This document shows positions 42,054 through 49,532 of a DNA stretch of 64,000 nucleotides, piece by piece; position 1 is the first letter of the stretch; every line of letters begins with the position of its first letter. The notes beneath the pieces were generated by a model. That model was not told the DNA's origin. It did no database searches and was given only the letters and a program-made list of their open reading frames with translations. A program made the translations under genes and the position numbers. This DNA is from Amycolatopsis keratiniphila subsp. keratiniphila (GTDB lineage Bacteria > Actinomycetota > Actinomycetes > Mycobacteriales > Pseudonocardiaceae), in assembly GCF_001620365.2 (NCBI RefSeq), contig NZ_LQMT02000034.1, forward strand, positions 161,592-225,591. Reading direction: 5' to 3'.

Positions 42054-42617
42054 GTGATCGAAGAACACTTCGCGGCTTTGAGCGAGGCCGCCGGGAAGTC
42101 CGCTTCCTGGTCGCCGAAAATCCGTGGCTGGGGTGACCAGCTCGCCGCCGTGCTGTCCTCAGGCGGACGGCTGCTCGCGTGCGGCAACGGCGGGAGCGCC
42201 GCCGAAGCGCAGCATCTCACCGGGGAGCTGGTCGGCCGGTTCCGCAACGACCGGCAGCCGTTCTCGGCGATCGCCCTGCACGCGGAGACCTCGGCCGTGA
42301 CGGCCATCGTCAACGACTACGGCGAGCACGAGGTGTTCGCCCGGCAGGTGCGCGCGCACGGCCGCTCCGGCGACATCCTCGTCTGCCTTTCCACCAGTGG
42401 GAGCAGCCAGAACGTCGTCGCGGCCGCGAAGGCCGCCCACGAACTCGGCATCACCACGTGGGCGATCACCGGCCCCTCCCCCAACCCGCTCGCCGCGCTG
42501 TGCTCCGACGCGATCCCGGTGGAGGCGCCCTCGATGGCGACCGTGCAGGAGGTCCACCTCGCTTTGGTGCACGCCCTGTGCACCGCGCTGGACGACGCGC
42601 TCGGGGTGCCCACGTGA
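42054..42617 (+). CDS. gmhA: SIS-domain sedoheptulose-7-phosphate isomerase-like protein
   Basis: 187 residues from GTG 42054 behind TTGGAGGTG. LLACGNGGSAAEAQHLTGEL and VCLSTSGSSQNVVAAAKAAH are the two phosphosugar loops of GmhA, and VTAIVNDYGEHEVFARQVRA is the catalytic/oligomer region. It should turn sedoheptulose 7-P into glycero-manno-heptose 7-P. The 4-nt overlap with the HldE-like gene supports that pathway. Confidence 0.85.
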   Translation: MIEEHFAALSEAAGKSASWSPKIRGWGDQLAAVLSSGGRLLACGNGGSAAEAQHLTGELVGRFRNDRQPFSAIALHAETSAVTAIVNDYGEHEVFARQVRAHGRSGDILVCLSTSGSSQNVVAAAKAAHELGITTWAITGPSPNPLAALCSDAIPVEAPSMATVQEVHLALVHALCTALDDALGVPT

Positions 42618-43972
42618 GGCCGCTGGTGGTGCTGGGCGACGCCTTGCTGGACATCGACGTCGACGGCACGTCGGACCGGCTCTGCCCGGACGCGCCCGTC
42701 CCCGTGGTCGACCTGGTCCGGGAATGGCGGCGGCCGGGCGGTGCCGGGCTGGCCGCGTTGCTCGCGGCCCGCTCCACCGCCGAAGTCGTGCTGGTCACCC
42801 CGCTGGGTGACGATCAGGCGGGACGGACCCTGAACGGGCTGCTGGAGCGCGAGGTCCGGACGGTGCCGATGCCGTTGCTCGGCACCACCGTCACCAAGAA
42901 GCGGGTGCGCGCCGCCGGGCAGTCACTGATCCGTCTCGACAGTGGTGACGGCCGGGCCGAGTTCTCACCGCTCACCTCCGGCGTCCGCGAGGCACTGCGG
43001 TCGGCGGGCGCGATCCTCGTCGCCGACTACGGCCGCGGGGTGACCGGCCATCCGGAGATCCGCGCGCTGCTCGCCGAGCTGGCGGGCAGCGTCCCCATCG
43101 TCTGGGATCCGCATCCCCGCGGGAGCGAACCGGTCGCGGGAGTCCGGCTGGCCACCCCGAATCTCGCCGAAGCCGAGCAGCTCACCGAGACCCGCGCCGA
43201 TGCCGGGGACCTGGCGAAGCGGGTGCACGCGCTGTGGAAGGCCGACGCGGTCAGCGTCACCACGGGCGCACACGGCGCGGTGCTGACCGAGGGCGGACCG
43301 TGTACGACGTTCCGGCCGCCGTCGGGGGTCGTCGCCAAGGACACGTGCGGCGCGGGTGATCGTTTCGCGTCCGCGGTCGCCGCGGCGTTGCTCGACGGCG
43401 CGTCCACCGCCGACGCCGTCGCGGCCGGCGTCGAGACGGCGGCCCGGTTCGTCGCGACCGGCGGTGCCGCCACCCTGTCCACAGTGGACAACGCGCCCGA
43501 GCCGGAGTCCCACCACCACGGTACTTCGGCGTTCGACGTCGCGGCCCGGATCCGTGCGCGGGGAGGCAGGCTCGTGGCCACGGGCGGCTGCTTCGATCTG
43601 CTGCACCCCGGCCACGCCGCCCTGCTGCGGCAGGCGCGTGCCCTGGGCGACGGTCTCGTCGTCTGCCTCAATTCCGATGCCTCGGTGCGCGGGCTCAAGG
43701 GTCCGGGGCGGCCGATCGTGACCGCTCGCGACCGCGCCCGGCTGCTCACCGAACTCGCTTCGGTCGACGCCGTCGTGGTGTTCGACGAACCCGATCCGGC
43801 CGCGGTGCTGGACCGCCTGCGCCCGGACGTCTGGGTCAAGGGCGGCGACTACGCCGACACCGAACTCCCCGAAAGCGCCGTGGTGCGACGGCACGGCGGC
43901 GAAATCGTCCTGATCCCGACCATCCGCGGCTATTCCACCTCACGGCTGGTGGCCGCGGCGGAAGGAGCATGA
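42614..43972 (+). CDS. hldE: Bifunctional heptose kinase/adenylyltransferase (HldE-like)
   Basis: 452 residues from GTG 42614. Residues 1-300 are a PfkB/ribokinase fold ending in KDTCGAGDRFASAVA (anion hole and catalytic Asp, 242-256). Residues about 315-452 are a cytidylyltransferase-like domain with GGCFDLLHPGHAALL (324-338) and WVKGGDY. The fusion equals HldE (RfaE) of Gram-negative LPS synthesis, which phosphorylates heptose 7-P at C1 and then adds AMP. The intermediate phosphatase GmhB is not in the window. Such a heptose pathway in a Gram-positive must feed another glycan or a metabolite. Confidence 0.9.
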   Translation: MRPLVVLGDALLDIDVDGTSDRLCPDAPVPVVDLVREWRRPGGAGLAALLAARSTAEVVLVTPLGDDQAGRTLNGLLEREVRTVPMPLLGTTVTKKRVRAAGQSLIRLDSGDGRAEFSPLTSGVREALRSAGAILVADYGRGVTGHPEIRALLAELAGSVPIVWDPHPRGSEPVAGVRLATPNLAEAEQLTETRADAGDLAKRVHALWKADAVSVTTGAHGAVLTEGGPCTTFRPPSGVVAKDTCGAGDRFASAVAAALLDGASTADAVAAGVETAARFVATGGAATLSTVDNAPEPESHHHGTSAFDVAARIRARGGRLVATGGCFDLLHPGHAALLRQARALGDGLVVCLNSDASVRGLKGPGRPIVTARDRARLLTELASVDAVVVFDEPDPAAVLDRLRPDVWVKGGDYADTELPESAVVRRHGGEIVLIPTIRGYSTSRLVAAAEGA

Positions 43973-44658
43973 TGCGCCCTCTCGGCAACGTCCTGATCAC
44001 CGGCGGCGCCTCCGGCCTCGGTGCCGCGACCGTCGACGCCGTCCGCGAGGCGGGCGGCACCCCTCTCGTCGTCGATCGCGCCGAACCGGCGGCCGACGTC
44101 GCGTTCGTCCGGGCCGACCTCTCCGATTCCGCCGCAGCCGCGCGCGCCGTCGACGAACTCGCCGAACGGGCGGGCGGGATCGACGGCGTCTTCACCGCGG
44201 CGGGCACCGACGCGTGCGGCCCGCTCGACGAAGTGTCCACTGAGGACTGGGAGCGCGTGATCCGGGTCAACCTGCTCGGCACCGCCGCGGTCGTCCGCGC
44301 GGCGCTCCCCCATCTGCGGCTGAGCCGCGGCACGGTGGTGACCTGCGCGTCGACGCTGGGACTGCGGGTGGCCGGGGACGCGAGTGCCTACTGCGCGTCG
44401 AAATTCGGCGTCGTCGGTTTCACCAGGGCACTCGCCATGGAGCTCGCGGGCCGGGTCGGGGTGACGCTGCTCGTCCCCGGCGGCATGCACACGGCGTTCT
44501 TCGACGACCGGGCCGAGCAGTACAAACCGCCGGCGGACGCGAAACTCAACCAGCCCGAGCACGTCGCGGCCTCCGTGGTGTTCGCGCTGTCCCAGCCGCC
44601 GGGTTGCGAGGTCCGCGAGCTCGTGGTGTGCGCTTCGGAAGAAGGGTCCTGGCCGTGA
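43969..44658 (+). CDS. Short-chain dehydrogenase/reductase
   Basis: 229 residues from ATG 43969 (overlaps the hldE stop). Cofactor motif TGGASGLGAATV, NAAG replaced by TAAGTD, catalytic Ser in TCASTLGLRVAGD and YCASK (Tyr-x3-Lys). It is a classical SDR. In this operon it may reduce or epimerise the heptose or act on a keto-sugar; the usual heptose epimerase HldD is an extended SDR and longer, so it is not that enzyme. Confidence 0.88.
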   Translation: MMRPLGNVLITGGASGLGAATVDAVREAGGTPLVVDRAEPAADVAFVRADLSDSAAAARAVDELAERAGGIDGVFTAAGTDACGPLDEVSTEDWERVIRVNLLGTAAVVRAALPHLRLSRGTVVTCASTLGLRVAGDASAYCASKFGVVGFTRALAMELAGRVGVTLLVPGGMHTAFFDDRAEQYKPPADAKLNQPEHVAASVVFALSQPPGCEVRELVVCASEEGSWP

Positions 44659-45593
44659 CCGGAGGCATCCTCGTGCTGCGCGCCCTCGGCCTGGGAGACC
44701 TGCTCACCGCGGTCCCCGCCCTGCGGGCCTTGCGCCGCGCCTTCGACGGCGAACGGCTGGTCCTCGCCGCGCCGGAGAACCTGCGCGACCTCGTCGAGCT
44801 GATCGACGCCGTGGACGAGCTGCTCCCGACGGCCGGGCTCGGCGAACTGTCCTGGCCCGGCGAACCGCCGCGGCTGGCGGTGAACCTGCACGGCCGCGGC
44901 CCGGAAAGCATCCACGACCTGCTCGCCCAGGATCCGCTCGAACTGATCACCCACCGGCATCCCGACTTTCCCGGCGTCGACGGCCCCGACTGGCCCGCCG
45001 AGGCGCACGAAGTCGACCGCTGGTGCCGTCTGCTCGAGGCCGCGCGTATCCCGGCCGACCGCGACGACCTCGCACTGCCCCCGCCGCCCGGTCCCAGCCC
45101 GGCGTCGGACTCGGTGGTGATCCACCCCGGCGCCGCCTTCGCCGCCCGGCGCTGGCCGCCGGACCGGTACGCGCGGGTGGCGCGGGAACTCTCCGCCCGG
45201 CATCGGGTGGTCGTCACGGGAAGCACGCCGGAGGCACCCCTCGTCCGCGCGGTCGTGGAGGAGGCCGGGCTTTCCGGTGAAGCGGCTCTCGTGGGCGGTG
45301 GCCTCGCCGAGCTGGCCGCGACCGTGGCCGAAGCGAAGCTGGTGATCTGCGGTGACACCGGTGTCGGCCACCTCGCGACCGCGTACGGGACGCCGTCGGT
45401 GCTGCTGTTCGGGCCGACCCCGCCGCGGCTCTGGGGCCCGCCGGCCGGAGACCGGCGGCATACGGTCCTCTGGGTGGGGGATGTCGGCGACCCGCACGGC
45501 GGCGCACCGGATCCGGGGCTGCTGCTGTTGCGCGAGGAACGCGTCCTCACCGCGGCCGAGGATCTGCTCCGGACGGGAGCTCCCCGTGGTTGA
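44655..45593 (+). CDS. Glycosyltransferase family 9 (heptosyltransferase-like)
   Basis: 312 residues from GTG 44655 (4-nt overlap with the SDR stop). GGILVLRALGLGDLLTAVPA is the GT9 N-terminal loop, HPGAAFAARRWPPDRYARVA the KDO/heptose acceptor-donor block, and VICGDTGVGHLATAYGTPSV with LFGPTPP the C-terminal nucleotide site. GT9 enzymes use ADP-heptose, which links it functionally to the HldE-like gene two genes upstream. Confidence 0.9.
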   Translation: MTGGILVLRALGLGDLLTAVPALRALRRAFDGERLVLAAPENLRDLVELIDAVDELLPTAGLGELSWPGEPPRLAVNLHGRGPESIHDLLAQDPLELITHRHPDFPGVDGPDWPAEAHEVDRWCRLLEAARIPADRDDLALPPPPGPSPASDSVVIHPGAAFAARRWPPDRYARVARELSARHRVVVTGSTPEAPLVRAVVEEAGLSGEAALVGGGLAELAATVAEAKLVICGDTGVGHLATAYGTPSVLLFGPTPPRLWGPPAGDRRHTVLWVGDVGDPHGGAPDPGLLLLREERVLTAAEDLLRTGAPRG

Positions 45594-46893
45594 GCGGGTG
45601 GGGGTGATCGGCGCCGGATACGTCGGGCTCACCAGCGCGGCGTGCTTCACCCATCTGGGACATCAGGTGGTCTGCGTCGACAACGACCTGTCCAAAGTGG
45701 ACGAGCTGAACCGGGGCGAGGTCACCATCGCCGAACCCGGGCTCACGGAACTGGTCCGGGACGGGCTGGGCTGCGGGCGGCTCCGCTTCACCGGCGCCCC
45801 GCCGGAACTGTCCGATGTGGACTTCGTGCTGCTGTGCCTGCCCACGCCGAAGGGGGAGAACGGGGAGGCCGACGTCCGGATGCTGGACGAGGTCGTGGCC
45901 ACGCTGCCCGGGCTGCTCACGCCCGGCTGCGTCGTCGTCACCAAGTCGACCGTGCCGGTCGGCACCGGGAGCCGGCTGGCGGAGTCGCTCGGGCCGGGCC
46001 TGCCTGTGGTGAGCAACCCCGAATTCCTCCGCGAGGGACACGCCGTCGAAGACTTCCTGAATCCCGACCGGGTCGTCCTCGGCTCGCTTCCCGGGAACAG
46101 GCCAGCGGCGGAGCGGGTGGCCGCGCTGTACGGGGAGACGAACGCCCCGGTGTGGTTCACCGATCCGGCGAGCGCCGAGCTCGCGAAGTACGCCAGCAAC
46201 GCGTTCTTGGCGCTCAAGGTGTCCTATGTGAACGTCCTCGCCGAACTCTGCGAGCACTACGGCGCCGACATCCGCGACGTCGGGCGGCTGATGGGGCTCG
46301 ATTCCCGGATCGGACCGGCCTTCCTCGTCCCCGGCCCCGGCTGGGGCGGCTCGTGCCTGCCCAAGGACACCGCCGCGCTGCTGCGGACCGCCGAGCACGT
46401 GGGGGTCGACTTCGGCATCCTCCGTGACGCCATGAAGGCCAACGCCCGTCAGCGGGCGGCCGTGGTGCGGAAGATCCGCCTCGCGATCACCGGGGTTTCG
46501 GACGGCTCGCTCTCGGGCATCCGTATCGGGTTGCTCGGACTGGCGTTCAAGGCGGGAACCGGGGATCTGCGCGATTCCCCCGCGCTCGCGGTCGCGCGGG
46601 AGCTCGCCAGGAGCGGCGCGGTGCTGACCGCGTACGACCCCGGCGTCGAAGCCGTCGAACCGGACACCGTCCAGGTCGTCGACGACCCGTACCTGGTGGC
46701 GAAGGACGCGGCGGCGCTGGTCGTGCTCACCGAGTGGCCCGAGTTCCGCGAGCTCGACTGGGACCGGCTCGCCGCCGCCACCGAACGCGCCGTCGTCGTC
46801 GACGCCAGGAATCTCCTGGATCCGGCGATCGTCGGCGAAGCGGGCTTCGTCCACACGGGACTCGGCACCGATCCGAACAGGAGGACAGGATGA
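45586..46893 (+). CDS. ugd: UDP-glucose 6-dehydrogenase
   Basis: 435 residues from GTG 45586 (8-nt overlap). NAD site VGVIGAGYVGLTSA (residues 5-18), VTKSTVPVGTG, EFLREGHAVEDFLNPDRVV, central KYASNAFLALKVSYVN and catalytic Cys257 in GWGGSCLPKDT; C-terminal GLAFKAGTGDLRDSPAL. It oxidises UDP-glucose to UDP-glucuronate, the substrate of the UXS enzyme at 39075. A GDP-mannose dehydrogenase is possible but the UXS neighbour favours UDP-glucose. Confidence 0.9.
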   Translation: MVERVGVIGAGYVGLTSAACFTHLGHQVVCVDNDLSKVDELNRGEVTIAEPGLTELVRDGLGCGRLRFTGAPPELSDVDFVLLCLPTPKGENGEADVRMLDEVVATLPGLLTPGCVVVTKSTVPVGTGSRLAESLGPGLPVVSNPEFLREGHAVEDFLNPDRVVLGSLPGNRPAAERVAALYGETNAPVWFTDPASAELAKYASNAFLALKVSYVNVLAELCEHYGADIRDVGRLMGLDSRIGPAFLVPGPGWGGSCLPKDTAALLRTAEHVGVDFGILRDAMKANARQRAAVVRKIRLAITGVSDGSLSGIRIGLLGLAFKAGTGDLRDSPALAVARELARSGAVLTAYDPGVEAVEPDTVQVVDDPYLVAKDAAALVVLTEWPEFRELDWDRLAAATERAVVVDARNLLDPAIVGEAGFVHTGLGTDPNRRTG

Positions 46894-47501
46894 CCCAGCC
46901 GTTGAAGGCCCTCGCACTGGTGTGCTCGCTCAAACCGTCCCCGGCCCCGTCGAGCAGCGCGCTGATCGCGCAGCAGCTCTTGGACGAACTGGCCGGCCAC
47001 GGCGCCACCGGCGAGCTCGTGCGTGTGGTCGACCACGACGTCAAACCGGGCGTGGAGGCCGACATGGGCGACGGCGACGCCTGGCCGGAGCTCCGCCGCA
47101 AGATCGCCGCCGCCGACATCCTGCTGATCTCGACGCCGACCTGGGTCGGCCACATGTCCAGTGTGGCGCAGCGGGTACTGGAACGGCTCGACGCCGAACT
47201 GTCCGAAACCGACGACGAGGGCAGGCCCGCGATGTTCGGCAAGGTCGGCGTCACCGCCGTCGTCGGCAACGAGGACGGCGCGCACAAGATCACCGCCGAC
47301 CTCTTCCAGGCCCTCAACGACGTCGGTTTCACCGTGCCCGCGCAGGGCGGCACCTACTGGAACGGCGAGGCGATGAAGGGCGGGGACTACAACGACCTCG
47401 ACGAAACGCCGGAAGCGGTCGCGTCGACCAACTCGACCCTGGCACGCAACGCCGTCCACCTGGCGAACCTGCTGCGCGAGCGTCAGTACCCCGCGTCCTG
47501 A
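46890..47501 (+). CDS. Flavodoxin-fold NAD(P)H-dependent oxidoreductase
   Basis: 203 residues from ATG 46890 (overlaps the ugd stop; CAGGAGGACAGG upstream). LVCSLKPSPAPSSSALIAQQ is an FMN phosphate loop, LLISTPTWVGHMSSVAQRVL the isoalloxazine-binding loop, and VGNEDGAHKITADLFQALND a conserved segment. WrbA/FMN-reductase relatives use such loops. It is last in the carbamoyltransferase operon; its link to glycan synthesis is unclear and may reflect general redox stress. Confidence 0.85.
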   Translation: MTQPLKALALVCSLKPSPAPSSSALIAQQLLDELAGHGATGELVRVVDHDVKPGVEADMGDGDAWPELRRKIAAADILLISTPTWVGHMSSVAQRVLERLDAELSETDDEGRPAMFGKVGVTAVVGNEDGAHKITADLFQALNDVGFTVPAQGGTYWNGEAMKGGDYNDLDETPEAVASTNSTLARNAVHLANLLRERQYPAS

Positions 47502-47508
47502 CCGCGAG

Positions 47509-47534
47509 GTGTAACCGCCGGCCGGACCGGGTAC
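47509..47534 (+). promoter_or_regulatory. Sigma-B-like promoter of lipoprotein unit
   Basis: GTGT, 16 nt, GGGTAC, then 9 nt to GTG 47544. Confidence 0.6.
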
Positions 47535-47543
47535 CCGTTTCCC

Positions 47544-47924
47544 GTGATCGTCAAAGCGCTGGCGTTCGGTACGTGCCTGCTGCTCGCCGGTTGTGCCGGG
47601 GCGAGCGGGCAAGAGTCGGTGCGAGAAGCCGCTGGGCGGTTCCTCGGCGCGCTCGCGTCGGGTGATCACCGCTCGGCGTGCGCGCTGCTCGCGCCCCGGG
47701 CACGGGAATCCTGGGCGCCGGAGAGCTGCGAACGCGGCCTGGCCGGCGCGAACGTCCCCGACGGCACGCCGGAGACGGTCTCCATCTGGAGCGAAGAAGC
47801 CCAGGTGAAGACCGCCCGCGACACGCTGTTCCTGCACGAGTCGTCCACCGGCTGGGTGATCACGGGAGCGGGCTGCCGCCACCGCAACGAACAGGTCTAC
47901 GACTGCGCGGTGGGTGGCCCATGA
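47544..47924 (+). CDS. Small putative lipoprotein
   Basis: 126 residues from GTG 47544. The signal MIVKALAFGTCLLLAGCAGA has a lipobox LAGC with Cys17 as lipidation site. The mature part (ESVREAAGRFLGALASGDHR, then GWVITGAGCRHRNEQVYDC) has four Cys and resembles NTF2/DUF4878-like export domains. It should be anchored outside the membrane. It overlaps a 29-residue membrane peptide gene by ATGA. Confidence 0.78.
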   Translation: MIVKALAFGTCLLLAGCAGASGQESVREAAGRFLGALASGDHRSACALLAPRARESWAPESCERGLAGANVPDGTPETVSIWSEEAQVKTARDTLFLHESSTGWVITGAGCRHRNEQVYDCAVGGP

Positions 47925-48010
47925 GAGCGCGTCCGGTGTTCACCTTGTATCTCGTCTTCGTCGTGGCCGTCCTCGGCTATTGCGTCTTGCTGGGCCTGCT
48001 GCACCGGTGA
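47921..48010 (+). CDS. 29-residue single-pass membrane peptide
   Basis: ATG 47921 overlaps the stop of the lipoprotein gene (ATGA) and its own stop lies 9 nt before the next start. The product MRARPVFTLYLVFVVAVLGY then CVLLGLLHR is one membrane helix with a basic N-terminus, so the C-terminus faces out. Coupled translation on both sides supports a real small protein. Confidence 0.55.
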   Translation: MRARPVFTLYLVFVVAVLGYCVLLGLLHR

Positions 48011-48018
48011 AGGGGCGG

Positions 48019-48696
48019 ATGATGCGAGGTTTTCTTCGGGACAACGCCCTTTCGCTGGGTTTCGGGCTGCTGTTCCTGCTGAGTCTCGCGGGACAGGCGT
48101 TCGCCGGTCTCGCGAACTACAACGACGGGCGGCTCAGCCACGCCGCCGAGGCGGTCGGCCTGCTGGACTACCTGGCGTCCGCGGACTTCGCCGTCGACGT
48201 CGCCGAAAACTGGCAATCGGAATACCTGCAGTTCTTCCTCTACGTGTTCGCGACCGTGTGGCTGCTGCAACGAGGTTCCCCCGAATCGAAACCGGCCGAC
48301 CGCGTCGGGCTCGAAACGGACGAGGACCAGCAGGTCGGCCCCCACGCGACGGCCAACTCACCGAAATGGGTGAAGGCGGGCGGCTGGCGCACGGGAATCT
48401 TCTCGATGTCACTCGGACTGGTGATGCTGGGGCTGTTCCTGCTGTCGTGGCTCGCCCAGTCCGTGGCCGGGATGAGCGCCTACAACGCCGAACAGCTCAC
48501 CGAATTCGGCGATCCGGTGCCGTGGTTCGACTATCTGGTGTCTTCGGACTTCTGGAACCGCACCCTGCAGAACTGGCAGTCGGAATTCCTCGCCATCGGC
48601 TCGATGGCGGTGTTCAGCGTGTACCTGCGCCAGCGCGGCTCCCCGGAATCCAAACCCGTCGGCGCGCCGCACCGGGCCACGGACGAATCCGGGTGA
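48019..48696 (+). CDS. DUF6766-like membrane protein with internal duplication
   Basis: About 225 residues; starts are GTG 48007, ATG 48019 or ATG 48022 (GTGAAGGGG before ATG 48019 favours it). Two similar halves each have a membrane helix, a loop with ANYNDGRL / SAYNAEQL, then DYLASADFAVDVAENWQSEY / DYLVSSDFWNRTLQNWQSEF, a second helix and LQRGSPESKP / LRQRGSPESKP. The family is widespread in actinobacteria and proteobacteria, of unknown function. Confidence 0.8.
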   Translation: MMRGFLRDNALSLGFGLLFLLSLAGQAFAGLANYNDGRLSHAAEAVGLLDYLASADFAVDVAENWQSEYLQFFLYVFATVWLLQRGSPESKPADRVGLETDEDQQVGPHATANSPKWVKAGGWRTGIFSMSLGLVMLGLFLLSWLAQSVAGMSAYNAEQLTEFGDPVPWFDYLVSSDFWNRTLQNWQSEFLAIGSMAVFSVYLRQRGSPESKPVGAPHRATDESG

Positions 48697-48718
48697 TTGA
48701 ACCGCGGGGAACGGGTAT
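48695..48718 (+). promoter_or_regulatory. Sigma-B-like promoter of hemerythrin gene
   Basis: GATT, 14 nt, GGGTAT; a 40-nt leader with ACAGGAG precedes ATG 48759. It overlaps the stop of the DUF6766 gene. Confidence 0.5.
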
Positions 48719-48758
48719 CCGTCCGGCGTCGGACTGACGACCACGGACAGGAGTGTCC

Positions 48759-49322
48759 ATGACCACCACCACGGAACACGACCTCGTCACGGTGATCACC
48801 GAGGATCACCGTGCCTTCGAACGGATCTTCAAGGAACTGGAGTCCGGTAAGGGCGGTGATCGGCACCGCAAGGACCTCGCGGACCACGTGATCGCCGAAC
48901 TCGTGCGGCATTCGATCGCCGAGGAACAGCACATGTACCCCGCCGCGCGGAAGCACCTCCCCGACGGCGACGAGGTCGCCGACCACGAGATCGAGGAGCA
49001 CGCCGAAGCCGAACGGGTGATGAACGACCTCATCGGACTGGAGCCGACGGACAAACGGTTCGACGAACTGGTCGGCAAGCTGATCGAGGACGTCCGGCAC
49101 CACATCGAGGAGGAGGAAAGCGACCTGCTGCCCAAGCTCCAGGCCGCCTGTTCTCCGGAAGACCTGCGGGAGCTGGGCGAGAAGGTGTTGCGGGCCAAGG
49201 AGATCGCCCCGACCAGGCCGCATCCCGCCGCGCCGGACCGGCCGCCGGCGAACCGGATCCTGGCGCCGGGGACGGCGTTCATCGACAAGATCCGGGACGC
49301 GCTGACGGACCGGGCGACCTGA
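48759..49322 (+). CDS. Hemerythrin HHE-domain protein
   Basis: 187 residues from ATG 48759. ITEDHRAFERIFKELES (His), VIAELVRHSIAEEQHMYPAA (His, Glu), DHEIEEHAEAERVMNDLI (His) and KLIEDVRHHIEEEESDLLPK (His, Glu) provide the seven ligands of a diiron HHE fold. C-terminal 35 residues are proline-rich. Such proteins handle O2, NO or iron in stress and are frequent sigma-B-type targets. Confidence 0.92.
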   Translation: MTTTTEHDLVTVITEDHRAFERIFKELESGKGGDRHRKDLADHVIAELVRHSIAEEQHMYPAARKHLPDGDEVADHEIEEHAEAERVMNDLIGLEPTDKRFDELVGKLIEDVRHHIEEEESDLLPKLQAACSPEDLRELGEKVLRAKEIAPTRPHPAAPDRPPANRILAPGTAFIDKIRDALTDRAT

Positions 49323-49354
49323 CCTTTCGCGCGGCGCTCACACGCCGGTCAAGT

Positions 49355-49405
49355 CCGTGAAGGCCTCCTTGAGGGACTCTGGGTCCCTCAAGGAGGCCTT
49401 CACGG
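49355..49405. terminator. Perfect 22-bp hairpin after hemerythrin gene
   Basis: Arms 49355-49376 and 49384-49405 (gtgaaggcctccttgaggg against its complement) pair perfectly around a 7-nt loop, 32 bp after the stop. Likely terminator between convergent units. Confidence 0.7.
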
Positions 49406-49445
49406 AATGGCGCCGGCAGTGTGGGGGGTTCAATCGCCAACGCAT

Positions 49446-49498
49446 GTTGCGAAAGCCACTTTCGCAACGCTGAAGGTTGCGAAAGTGGCTTTCGCAAC
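49446..49498. repeat. GTTGCGAAAG hairpin, copy 2
   Basis: gttgcgaaag...ctttcgcaac (49446-49468) and its complement (49476-49498) pair perfectly around gctgaag. Both arms are also near-palindromes, so alternative folds exist. Near twin of 36269-36327. Confidence 0.7.
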
Positions 49499-49532
49499 AC
49501 GGCCGCACCCCTGGCCGTGGGCAGAAACCGGG

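Noticed and set aside
43969..44658. ADP-heptose 6-epimerase (HldD)
   Set aside because: The protein is a 229-residue classical SDR, whereas HldD is an extended SDR of about 310 residues.
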